From: Clostridia bacterium
Lineage (GTDB): Bacteria > Bacillota_A > Clostridia > Oscillospirales > CAG-272
Assembly: GCA_017462445.1 (NCBI GenBank)
Contig: JAFTRB010000129.1
Span: forward strand, 1 to 7,162
DNA: 7,162 nucleotides
Direction: 5' to 3'
The position numbers and the translations under genes were made by a program. This document shows, piece by piece, positions 1 to 6,900 of the stretch (its first letter is position 1; each line of letters starts with the position of its first letter). The notes under the pieces were generated by a model that saw only the letters and a program-made list of their open reading frames with translations, did no database searches and was not told the DNA's origin.

Positions 1-1572
1 ACGTTCTGCAAGATCATTGTCTATGTCGGGGCGATGAGTATTGTTCTTCTTGCGGAGAGCAAAAATATCAATTTCACGCATTTTCCATAGCTGGGCAATA
101 AACTTATCGCCAAAGCCCATCTTCTTGGACTCAAGAAGAGTAGCAACGTCGCCAACGTTCTGAACAAGTTTGGTTTCCATATCAACTATTCTCTTGAAAG
201 ATTCAAGGAAATAGGGGGTAATCTTGGTAACCTCGTAAATCTTTTCAATGCTGATGCCGCGACGGAGCAGTTCGGTTACGCCGAAGATATTGTCCGAACG
301 GAAGTCGGAGATATACTCAAATATCTCATCGGTGTTCATATCGTCAAACATCGGTAGATGGAAGTGGCAAACACCGGTTTCGAGAGAGCGAACAGACTTC
401 AAAAGGCACTCCTCGAGGTTAGAACCGATACCCATAACCTCACCGGTGGCCTTCATCTGAGTGCCAAGGAGGTTGGGAACGGTTGTGAATTTATCAAACG
501 GGAAACGAGGCAGCTTTGCAACAACGTAGTCAAGCTGAGGCTCGAATGCCGCGTTTGTATTAGCTATAGCGATTTCCTCAAGCAACATACCAACGGCAAT
601 CTTGGCTGTTACGCGGGCAATCGGGTATCCGCTGGCCTTGGAGGCGAGGGCGGAGGGGCGGGAAACTCTGGGATTTACCTCTATGAGGTAATACTCGGAG
701 GAATTCGGGTTAAGAGCGAACTGTACATTACAGCCACCCTCAATCTTAAGCTCCTTTATTAGCTTGATTGCCGAGTCGTTCAGCATCTTCAGATCGTGGT
801 CGTTAAGGGTGAGAATGGGCGCGACGACCATACTGTCACCGGTGTGAACGCCGACGGGGTCGATGTTTTCCATACCGCAGATGGTGATTGCGTTGTCTGC
901 CGAGTCGCGCATAACCTCAAACTCAATTTCCTTGAAGCCCTTTACGCTCTTCTCAACCAGAACCTGGTGAACAGGGGATGCGGTGAGAGCATCGTTTGCA
1001 ACCGCCAGAAGCTCCTCGCGGTTGTATGCAAATCCGCCGCCCGTTCCGCCGAGGGTGAAGGCAGGGCGGAGAACAACAGGATAGCCGATCTTCTCTGCCG
1101 CGGCAACCGCGTCCTCCAGGGTGTTTGCAATATCGGAGGGGATAACAGGCTCGCCAATGGACTCGCAAAGCTCCTTGAACAGCTCGCGGTCCTCGGCTCT
1201 CTCTATGCTCATGCTGGAGGTGCCAAGCAGCTCCACGCCGTTTTCCTTAAGTATGCCCTTTTTCTCAAGGAGCATAGCCATATTAAGACCGGTCTGTCCG
1301 CCAATTCCGGGAACTATTGCGTCGGGCCTTTCATAGCGGATGATCTTTGCTACATATTCCAGGGTAAGCGGCTCCATATAAACCTTGTCCGCTATGGTCG
1401 TATCGGTCATAATCGTCGCAGGATTGGAGTTTACAAGGATGACCTCATAGCCCTCCTCCTTAAGAGCAAGACACGCCTGTGTGCCGGCATAGTCAAACTC
1501 AGCTGCCTGACCGATGATTATCGGGCCGGAGCCAATAATCATAATTCTTTTCAAGTCGGTTCTCTTTGCCAT
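1..1572 (-). CDS. carB: Carbamoyl phosphate synthetase large subunit, N-terminal 524 residues (3' end beyond window)
   Basis: The product is the synthetase subunit that makes carbamoyl phosphate from bicarbonate, ammonia (delivered from glutamine by CarA) and two ATP. It is cytoplasmic and feeds the pyrimidine and arginine pathways. The frame is open to base 1. The N-terminus has [20 protein letters not shown] (residues 14-33), then [12 protein letters not shown] (46-57), GGQT (91-94) and the glycine-rich ATP-grasp loop TLGGTGGG (173-180). Residues equivalent to the known active-site set of E. coli CarB are visible: R129, R169, then E298, N300, R302 and R305 in EVNPRVSR. Residues up to about 400 form the carboxyphosphate domain, and 400-524 belong to the oligomerisation domain. 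The carbamate domain and the UMP/ornithine allosteric domain must lie beyond the left edge, since the family is about 1070 residues. The ATG at 1572 is preceded by AGGAGGA (1587-1581) at good spacing. It starts 21 nt after pyrC on the same strand, so the two are probably co-transcribed. carA does not lie between them. Confidence 0.97.
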   Translation of the reverse strand, partial: MAKRTDLKRIMIIGSGPIIIGQAAEFDYAGTQACLALKEEGYEVILVNSNPATIMTDTTIADKVYMEPLTLEYVAKIIRYERPDAIVPGIGGQTGLNMAMLLEKKGILKENGVELLGTSSMSIERAEDRELFKELCESIGEPVIPSDIANTLEDAVAAAEKIGYPVVLRPAFTLGGTGGGFAYNREELLAVANDALTASPVHQVLVEKSVKGFKEIEFEVMRDSADNAITICGMENIDPVGVHTGDSMVVAPILTLNDHDLKMLNDSAIKLIKELKIEGGCNVQFALNPNSSEYYLIEVNPRVSRPSALASKASGYPIARVTAKIAVGMLLEEIAIANTNAAFEPQLDYVVAKLPRFPFDKFTTVPNLLGTQMKATGEVMGIGSNLEECLLKSVRSLETGVCHFHLPMFDDMNTDEIFEYISDFRSDNIFGVTELLRRGISIEKIYEVTKITPYFLESFKRIVDMETKLVQNVGDVATLLESKKMGFGDKFIAQLWKMREIDIFALRKKNNTHRPDIDNDLAER

Positions 1573-1593
1573 TTTTATATTCCTCCTAAATCA

Positions 1594-2847
1594 TTAACTG
1601 TTGTAAAGTCGGGAATCGAGATACACGGCCTTGCCGCCGTAGACGGTTGCCAGGCATCTGCCCTTGACGCGAGCGCCCTTGTAGGGGGTTGCTCTTCCCT
1701 TGGAGAGAAACTCGTCCGGGTTGACGGTGTATTCCTCGCCGATATCGAATACTGTAAAGCCTGCATCGCTTGTAATTCCAAAGCGCTCCCGTGGGTTTTT
1801 AGAGAGCAGGCGGATAAGCCTATCAAGAGTGATCACACCCTTTTCGACAAGCTCGGTGTAGAGAACAGGGAAGGCGGTCTCAATGCCGACAACGCCCATC
1901 ATGCTTTTCTCCAGTCCTCGGGACTTCTCCTCGTGGCTGTGGGGCGCGTGGTCGGTGGCGATCATGCCAATCGTGCCGTCCTTGATGCCCTCGATAAGCG
2001 CCAGCCTGTCTCTCTCCGAGCGGAGCGGAGGATTCATCTTGAACCTGCCGTCCTCCTCGAGATCCATATCGGTGAGCGTGAGGTAGTGGGGAGCAGTCTC
2101 GCAGGTGACGTTTACCCCTCGCTTCTGCGCCTCGCGGATAATTTCAACGCTCTCGGCGGTTGATATATGGCATACGTGGTAGGCGCAGCCTGTCTCCTGT
2201 GCAAGCTTAAGATCTCTTGCAATCTGTCCCCATTCGCTCTCGGAGCAGATTCCGCGGTGGCCGTGCAGTCTTGCATACTCGCCATCATGGATATATCCGC
2301 CGCGGAGCAGGGAGTTGTCCTCGCAGTGGGCGACTATCATTTTGCCAAGGCTTTTAGCCTTGACCATCGCCGCTTTCATCATATCCTCGTCCTGAACGCC
2401 CTTGCCATCGTCGGAGAAGGCGATAACCTTGTCGGCCATTCCCTCCATGTCAGCCAGCTCCAAGCCCGCCTGAAGCTTGGTAATACAGCCGTAGGGGTAG
2501 ACCGCAATGGAAGCCCCTCGCCTTATGGCGGTCAGCTGCTGCTCAAGATGCTCCGGTGTGTCCGGGCAGGGATTGAGGTTTGGCATCGTGCAGACCGCAG
2601 TGTAGCCACCGTGGGCGGAGGCGGAGGAGCCGCTCTCCATCGTCTCCTTATAAGAAAAGCCCGGCTCTCTGAAATGTACGTGAACATCACAGAAGCCGGG
2701 AAGAATAACGGTATTATGAAAAACAGGATAAAGGGTGACATCCATATCACCCGAAAAAGTGGAAAGAGTAGCGCCGTCAAAAAGCATATCACTTATAAAC
2801 ATATCGCCGTCTGTGAAAACCTTGGCAGCCTTGAAAAGAACCTTCAT
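1594..2847 (-). CDS. pyrC: Dihydroorotase, type I (class with HxH, Asp and two His metal ligands)
   Basis: The product is a zinc amidohydrolase that interconverts N-carbamoyl-L-aspartate and L-dihydroorotate, the third step of UMP synthesis, in the cytoplasm. Numbered from the start chosen here (417 residues, normal for type I), the expected ligands are H56 and H58 in DVHVHFREPG, D147 in FSDDGKG, H174 in VAHCEDN, H227 in CHIST, and D299 in ATDHAPH. The substrate-binding MNPPLR motif (271-276) is intact. An aspartate bridges the metal site instead of the carboxylated lysine of E. coli-type PyrC, which places it in the type I group. Two ATGs are possible, at 2853 and 2847. AAAGGAG (2861-2855) sits 1 nt from the first and 7 nt from the second, so 2847 is preferred. 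The gene heads the unit pyrC-carB and lies directly behind a PyrR-type attenuator. No damage is seen. Confidence 0.97.
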   Translation of the reverse strand: MKVLFKAAKVFTDGDMFISDMLFDGATLSTFSGDMDVTLYPVFHNTVILPGFCDVHVHFREPGFSYKETMESGSSASAHGGYTAVCTMPNLNPCPDTPEHLEQQLTAIRRGASIAVYPYGCITKLQAGLELADMEGMADKVIAFSDDGKGVQDEDMMKAAMVKAKSLGKMIVAHCEDNSLLRGGYIHDGEYARLHGHRGICSESEWGQIARDLKLAQETGCAYHVCHISTAESVEIIREAQKRGVNVTCETAPHYLTLTDMDLEEDGRFKMNPPLRSERDRLALIEGIKDGTIGMIATDHAPHSHEEKSRGLEKSMMGVVGIETAFPVLYTELVEKGVITLDRLIRLLSKNPRERFGITSDAGFTVFDIGEEYTVNPDEFLSKGRATPYKGARVKGRCLATVYGGKAVYLDSRLYNS

Positions 2848-2854
2848 TGTCATA

Positions 2855-2861
2855 CTCCTTT
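2855..2861 (-). promoter_or_regulatory. Ribosome binding site of pyrC that decides the start
   Basis: The strand reads AAAGGAG, then T, ATG, ACA, ATG. The GGAG core ends 1 nt before the upstream ATG and 7 nt before the downstream one, so initiation at 2847 is favoured over 2853. The site lies only 10 nt after the T-run of the attenuator. It is therefore transcribed only on read-through. Confidence 0.75.
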
Positions 2862-2871
2862 CGCATCCGAT

Positions 2872-2902
2872 AAAAAAAGTGACCCCATACCGACGGGATC
2901 AC
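2872..2902 (-). terminator. Intrinsic terminator in the pyrC leader (attenuator)
   Basis: On the minus strand GTGATCCC (2902-2895) pairs with GGGGTCAC (2886-2879) in an 8-bp stem with one T-G pair, around the 8-nt loop GTCGGTAT. Seven Ts follow at 2878-2872. It stands between the promoter and the pyrC ribosome binding site, with no coding sequence in front, which is the layout of a transcription attenuator rather than an end-of-gene terminator. Confidence 0.85.
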
Positions 2903-2916
2903 ATAACGAGCCTGCC

Positions 2917-2935
2917 CCCGACAAAAACCGTCGGG
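2917..2935 (-). promoter_or_regulatory. Middle hairpin of the pyr leader, candidate antiterminator part
   Basis: CCCGAC (2935-2930) pairs with GTCGGG (2922-2917) around the 7-nt loop GGTTTTT. Other pairings are possible. CCGACGG (2934-2928) can pair over 7 bp with CCGTCGG (2896-2890), which overlaps the terminator's 5' arm. The binding-loop segment CCGACAA can pair over 7 bp with TTGTCGG (2924-2918). The same CCGAC/GTCGG block thus appears four times in the leader and offers mutually exclusive folds. Its role as antiterminator is inferred. The palindrome TCGGGCGCCCGA (2942-2931) overlaps it. Confidence 0.55.
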
Positions 2936-2951
2936 CGCCCGATATATGAAA

Positions 2952-2986
2952 AACCTTGTCGGCATCTCTGTACCGAATTAAAGATT
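2952..2986 (-). promoter_or_regulatory. PyrR binding loop (anti-antiterminator) in the pyr leader
   Basis: The RNA can fold as a lower stem AAUCUU/AAGGUU, a 5' internal bulge (UAAU, with a single C opposite), and an upper stem UCGGUA/UGCCGA closing the hexaloop CAGAGA. This is the shape of Bacillus PyrR binding loops, and the hexaloop matches the Bacillus subtilis one as I remember it. Over the 20 nt ending in AAGG I count 16 matches to the remembered B. subtilis sequence. In the known mechanism, PyrR loaded with UMP or UTP stabilises this loop, which lets the downstream terminator form and lowers pyr expression. pyrR itself is not in the window. Confidence 0.8.
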
Positions 2987-2999
2987 TATTTTTCCACTT

Positions 3000-3028
3000 A
3001 TTATAACACGGTGGGAGAAAAATGTCAA
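3000..3028 (-). promoter_or_regulatory. Promoter of the pyrC-carB unit (sigma-A type)
   Basis: The minus strand has TTGACA (3028-3023), a 17-bp spacer, and TATAAT (3005-3000). Both hexamers are perfect consensus. Transcription would start near 2993, giving a leader of about 140 nt before pyrC. Such a strong promoter fits control exerted downstream by attenuation rather than at initiation. Confidence 0.9.
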
Positions 3029-3061
3029 TAGGTTGGGAGAAAAAATGAAGGCGGAAAAATT

Positions 3062-3113
3062 TAGTGGCTAGTGGTTAGTGGTCAGTGGTTAGTGGTCAGT
3101 GGGCTGGGCTTGC
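3062..3113 (+). repeat. Heptamer array plus ctgggcttgc, left arm of an inverted pair
   Basis: Six tandem units of the form YAGTGGN (tagtggc, tagtggt, tagtggt, cagtggt, tagtggt, cagtggg) fill 3062-3103 and run straight into ctgggcttgc (3104-3113). The reverse complement of 3525-3590 has the same design with eight units, so the two stretches are inverted copies that differ by exactly two units. No coding role is seen. Confidence 0.85.
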
Positions 3114-3122
3114 TCTCTTCAG

Positions 3123-3157
3123 CCTTCTCCAGCGGGAGAAGGGGGACCGCAGAGCGG
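3123..3157. repeat. Double-hairpin intergenic element
   Basis: ccttctcc (3123-3130) and ggagaagg (3135-3142) form a perfect 8-bp stem with loop agcg. A second small hairpin follows, ccgc (3147-3150) with gcgg (3154-3157). The sequence continues as ggatgaggtgtc. From memory it resembles a common repeat of gut Clostridia assemblies, which I could not confirm here. There is no T-run, so it is not a good intrinsic terminator. Confidence 0.6.
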
Positions 3158-3176
3158 TGGATGAGGTGTCATTAAG

Positions 3177-3188
3177 GTGGGATAACCC
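3177..3188 (+). repeat. 12-bp repeat gtgggataaccc, inverted partner at 3599-3610
   Basis: gtgggataaccc here is the exact reverse complement of gggttatcccac at 3599-3610. On this side it is followed at 3194-3203 by gcaagcccag, the inverse of the 10-mer that ends the heptamer arrays. On the far side the order of the two blocks is permuted, so this is a mosaic and not one clean inverted repeat. Confidence 0.7.
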
Positions 3189-3205
3189 ACAGAGCAAGCC
3201 CAGCC

Positions 3206-3290
3206 GTGTCATCCTGAGCGAGCGAATGCGAGTCGAAGCTTTGCGTAGCGCAGGCGGAGCAAAGCCGAGGAACGAAGTGACGAAGGGATC
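3206..3290 (-). repeat. Interspersed repeat gtgtcatcctgagcg...gatc, copy 1
   Basis: The copy starts with gtgtcatcctgagcg (3206-3220) and ends near cgaagggatc (3281-3290). The 15-mer is the exact reverse complement of 3360-3374 and 3427-3441. This copy is longer than the other two and carries an internal insert rich in gcg and gaag words. It has no start with a ribosome binding site and no protein-like coding signal. Confidence 0.75.
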
Positions 3291-3343
3291 TAGTAAGAGA
3301 TTATAACCAACCTATCCTTTTGTTACTTTTCGCTACAAAAGAA

Positions 3344-3374
3344 AGAGATCCTTCGACTACGCTCAGGATGACAC
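3344..3374 (+). repeat. Interspersed repeat, copy 2 (short form)
   Basis: It begins with agagatccttcgac (3344-3357) and ends with cgctcaggatgacac (3360-3374), so it is a compact 31-bp version. Both ends recur in copy 3 in the same orientation and are the inverse of the ends of copy 1. Confidence 0.8.
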
Positions 3375-3400
3375 AGAGAGGGGACTTCCTGCCTTGTTCA

Positions 3401-3441
3401 AGAGATCCTTCGACTCCACTCCGTTTCGCTCAGGATGACAC
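3401..3441 (+). repeat. Interspersed repeat, copy 3
   Basis: It begins with the same agagatccttcgac (3401-3414) and ends with cgctcaggatgacac (3427-3441), with a 12-bp middle (tccactccgttt) where copy 2 has only 2 bp. It is a direct repeat of copy 2 at a distance of 57 bp between the starts. Confidence 0.8.
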
Positions 3442-3450
3442 GCAAGAAAG

Positions 3451-3498
3451 CCTCCCTTCGGGAGGGAGGTGGCACGAGCCTGCGAGTGACGGAAGGAG
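3451..3498. repeat. GC-rich hairpin repeat element
   Basis: cctccc (3451-3456) pairs with gggagg (3460-3465) around a 3-nt ttc loop, followed by ggtggcacgagcc and gtgacggaaggag. From memory this matches another class of short intergenic repeat found in many Clostridia. There is no T-run on either side, so a terminator function is not supported. Confidence 0.55.
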
Positions 3499-3524
3499 AG
3501 CGCGAAAAGCCTTGTACCCTCTCT

Positions 3525-3590
3525 GCAAGCCCAGCCCACAGCCCACTACCTACTGCCTACTGCCCACCGACCACTAGCCACTGACCACTA
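3525..3590 (-). repeat. Heptamer array plus ctgggcttgc, right arm of the inverted pair
   Basis: Read on the minus strand, it is eight heptamer-like units (from tagtggt, cagtggc, tagtggt through cagtagg, cagtagg, tagtggg, ctgtggg) followed by ctgggcttgc. This mirrors 3062-3113, which has six units. The two arms enclose 411 bp that contain the other repeats. No target-site duplication is obvious at the outer edges. Confidence 0.8.
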
Positions 3591-3598
3591 TACTTTCC

Positions 3599-3670
3599 GG
3601 GTTATCCCACACGGACCGTCGAGACGCCGGTCCCTACAATGGTCGCTTGCTCTTGGTGGGCTGGGCTTGC
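3599..3670. repeat. Further repeat block: gggttatcccac, hairpin, ctgggcttgc
   Basis: gggttatcccac (3599-3610) is the inverse of 3177-3188. Next comes a hairpin, ggaccg (3613-3618) with cggtcc (3628-3633) around a 9-nt loop, and the block ends with gggctgggcttgc (3658-3670), the fourth copy of the 10-mer. The remaining bases up to 3766 are AT-rich and show no gene, clear hairpin or repeat. Confidence 0.65.
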
Positions 3671-3766
3671 AGAGAGAGGACAAAACTTTTCGTTTTTTAT
3701 TCTCATTACTTTCGGTTTTGTTTATATTATACAAAAAAACTGCTCTTTTTTCGTCCAAATGAAGAA

Positions 3767-3795
3767 TTGATTTACAAGCGCTATGGTGGTAAAAT
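3767..3795 (+). promoter_or_regulatory. Promoter of the large surface-protein gene (sigma-A type)
   Basis: TTGATT (3767-3772) and TAAAAT (3790-3795) are separated by 17 bp, each close to consensus. The start of transcription would be near 3802, about 44 nt upstream of the ATG. The short leader has only a weak 5-bp hairpin (gaaat/atttc, 3804-3819). Confidence 0.7.
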
Positions 3796-3845
3796 AAGAA
3801 TATGAAATCTTTGAATTTCAAAATAAAGAAAAGGAGAATGTTTTT

Positions 3846-3926
3846 ATGAACAACCTTCGCAAAATCATTTGTGCGGTTCTGGTGTTCGCGCTTCTTTGTG
3901 GTACTCTTGTATTCGCTACCAGCGCA
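3846..3926 (+). other. Signal peptide of the LamG-repeat protein
   Basis: Residues 1-27 have a short basic start (MNNLRK), a hydrophobic core from about I7 to F23, and a plausible signal peptidase I site after A27 (ATSA before E28). The cysteines C9 and C18 are not in a lipobox, because C18 follows Leu-Leu. Sec export without lipidation is therefore expected. Confidence 0.85.
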
Positions 3927-6900
3927 GAGACCACCGGCGCCGAATTTACCCCAGGCAGAACGCTTGCTGTTCCCGGCGACAGAGTAGCAGCTACTGCCTC
4001 CACAGCAGAGGGCAATTTATTTGTTCAGTTGGACGATTTCAACAAAGCTGACAAATATATGCTCAAGAATTACATTGTAACCGAGGCTGGAAACGATGAC
4101 ACTTATTGGCTTTCCAGAATGGAGAATGACGGCAATGCTGTTTCCGTTACCAGTGACGGTCACGCGCATACGAACTTATACATCAAAGAGACTACTGACG
4201 GGGTAGCTCACTTCGGCCACGCTCTTAAGGCTGACGACATTATCGTTTACGAGTCCGACATGTACTTCGAGGATGCTATGTACAGCGGCCTTTATGTCAA
4301 CCTTAATATGCGTGACGCTACAGGTGATAACCCCTATGCCGGCACCTCTCTTGGCTCCGCGCAGGACAGAAATCTTGCCGCTAAGTTCCCCATCGGCGAG
4401 TGGTTCCATCTTACCGTGCTCGGCGATGTAAACAACGATATCGTTTACTGGTATATGAACGGCGAGCTTATCCATAGCACTGCAAAGGGCGTTAGAAACG
4501 GTCTTGATATTCAGCATCAGACCACCAACGCACAGACCGGTGTTGTTTCAGATCATCATTACACCTACTACGGTATGAGATGGCAGTTCAATAATGCTAC
4601 CTTGGAGCACGGTCAGAGCTTTGCGGTAGACAATGTGTTCAGCAATGTTATCACTACTGCAGACCTTGGTACATACACTCTTGGTGCTGAGAACCTTGAC
4701 AACTTTGCACAGGCTCAGCCCTACACCCTTCGCGACACCATTCCCCTTGCAATCGCAAACGGCGTAGAGTATGACTCCGCCGCAAAGCTTAACAAGCTTC
4801 TTGCCGAGTCTACTGTTCCCGTCGAGGTTGAGCTTCTTCGTGATGCTAACGCGGTTATCGCGGTTAACTGTGATGCAACCGTTAATACCAACGGCGTCAA
4901 CGCTATCGTCAAGGCAGGAAGCGGTGTAAAGTCTTCTAACGAGGGCAATATTTACATCTTCGATGCTCCCTATGGCGGTACCCAGAAGGATACCGAGAAG
5001 GTTACGTCTTCCGCTTTTGTTTCGGCAGTAAGATATGACGCTGAGGATAACTGCCTTACAAGCACGGGTAGCGGTATGAACTTTGTTGGCTTCAACGCTC
5101 CTTATACTTACAAAGAAGTTGTTCAGGAGGCATACCTTGTTGCGTATACCGCTCTTAATACCGCTGACAAGAATACCTTCGGTATGATCCAGCCCCACGG
5201 CGTTCTTGGTAACCAGAACTCCTATATCGACATAACTCTCGGTAAGGGTAGCAACACCAAGGGTGTTTATTATTCCGAGAATGCAGCGGACGGCTACTAT
5301 GTAGTTTTTGACTTCGATGCTGCAAGGCTTGGGACTGTTCAACCCCTTATGTCGTATATCGTAGCAAGAGAGACTGACAACAATGATGCAACTACAACTA
5401 CTCAGTGGTCTACTCAGTATGATATGGGCGCTGCTGTATTCTCCAAGCTTCCCAATGACGGCTTCGGTCATGTGACCTTGGTTGCTGTGGCAAACGAGAA
5501 CAAGTGCTACTTCTACATCGACGGCAAGCTCGTCGCTACAGCAGAAAACTTCTTCTTCAATAGCACGGGCTACACTCACTTCAAAAACGGTCAGAGGGTA
5601 GTGCTTGATACCCTACGTATTATGGGTAACTCCAATATGCCCATGGCATATGAAAATATGTATCTCAGAGTTATGAAGGGCGCAGATCTTGGCAATCTCA
5701 CCACTCTTGCAGGTAAAGAGGATATTACCTCCTGGGATAAGGGTGTATACGGCACCTACGAGACCCCCGCGTTCCCCGTTCTTGCAACCGTAAACGGCGT
5801 TGATGTATACAATACCGCCGACCTTGCAACAGCGCTTGTCGGCGAGGATGTTGTAAATGTTGAGATTAAGAAGAACTTCTACACAGAGGTTACTGTAAAC
5901 GGTAACGCGGTTATCAACACCAACGGTCTTGTTACTAACTTTGTAGCAGGCGAGGGCGCAACCTTTGATACATCTGTAGAAAATATTATCACCGCTACCA
6001 TTCCTTACATTCCTGCATACGGAACAGCCGATGCTACCGGCGCAGGAAGCGCAATTCTTGCAGGCAGCTCCGTGGTAGCCGGCGGTGTTGCTAACTGGAG
6101 TCCCACAATCGATGGCGTCGCTACCGAGCTTCTTGAGGACTGGGAGGTTCTTCCCACTACCGGTGGTGACTCCTATCTCAAGGTTTCTCCTACTATGGAC
6201 TTCACGATCGTAGGTCAGAACCCCTTCTATGGCATATCCGTTGGAAAGGAGCTTTCCTTAAACGGTTACTATGTAGTCGACTTTGATATTGCTACCGAGG
6301 GTGAGTATATCAATATGTCCATAAACCCCACGATCCGTAATCTGGATGAGAATGGCTCTACTATCGGCGGCAAGTATCCCGACGGCATGAACATATACTT
6401 CAAGGACTTCCTTGCTCCCTCCAATCAGTGGACTCATGTAACCGCAATCGGTGATATGGCTAACAATGTTATGTACCTCTTCATTGATGGCGAGCTTGCA
6501 AATGCCGCATTCGGCCATGCATACAGAACCGACGCCGGTAACTATCTTGGCGGCAGACTCAGATTTGACTCTATCCGCTTCAACCTTGGTGGCAACGGCA
6601 ACCAGATTAAGGACAATGAGTCTGTTCTTCTTAATAACCTGGATGTAAGACTGTACGGTAATGGCGAGAAGGCTACTTTTGATGCTGCTGTTGCGGCAGA
6701 GTCTCTTGCGGGCTGGTCCGGAAACCAGTACAAGGGCAATGAGCAGCTTCCCGGTATCATCACAATTGACAAGGCTCCTTACGGTAACTCTATCGTAGCA
6801 TCCGAGGCTCTCTCTGTTGAGGGCGAGACTCCCTACAATGTTGCCTTCAAGGCAGACTTTGAGTATCCTGTAACCATCGGCGCAAGCGCAATTGTTGACA

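Noticed and set aside
796..2163. 455-codon open frame on the plus strand across carB and pyrC
   Set aside because: It is antisense to two clear enzymes with intact motifs. It has no ribosome binding site and no recognisable domain, and it exists because of the codon bias of the real genes.
2167..2949. 260-codon open frame on the plus strand over pyrC and its leader
   Set aside because: It is antisense to pyrC and its attenuator, with low-complexity product stretches and no start signal.
2863..2965. Possible leader peptide starting at the ATG at 2965 on the minus strand
   Set aside because: It has no ribosome binding site, it lies inside the PyrR binding loop, and the frame runs past the terminator into pyrC out of frame without a stop. 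PyrR-type control needs no leader peptide.
3062..3103. CRISPR-like array
   Set aside because: The 7-bp units are directly adjacent with no spacers, and no cas gene is present. It is a simple tandem repeat.
3316..3341. Terminator from cttttg...caaaag near the intergenic repeats
   Set aside because: The arms are only about 6 bp and AT-rich, the loop is long and no T-run follows. It is more likely part of another short repeat.
3085..3577. Two short plus-strand open frames in the intergenic repeats
   Set aside because: They are made of the repeat units, hairpins and direct repeats themselves, lack ribosome binding sites and give no protein-like composition.
3846..3926. Lipoprotein signal on the large exported protein
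   Set aside because: The cysteine in the hydrophobic segment follows Leu-Leu rather than a small residue, so there is no lipobox. A signal peptidase I site after A27 fits better.
4548..5579. 343-codon open frame on the minus strand inside the surface-protein gene
   Set aside because: The sense frame has a promoter, ribosome binding site, signal peptide and repeated domains. The antisense product shows no coherent motif.
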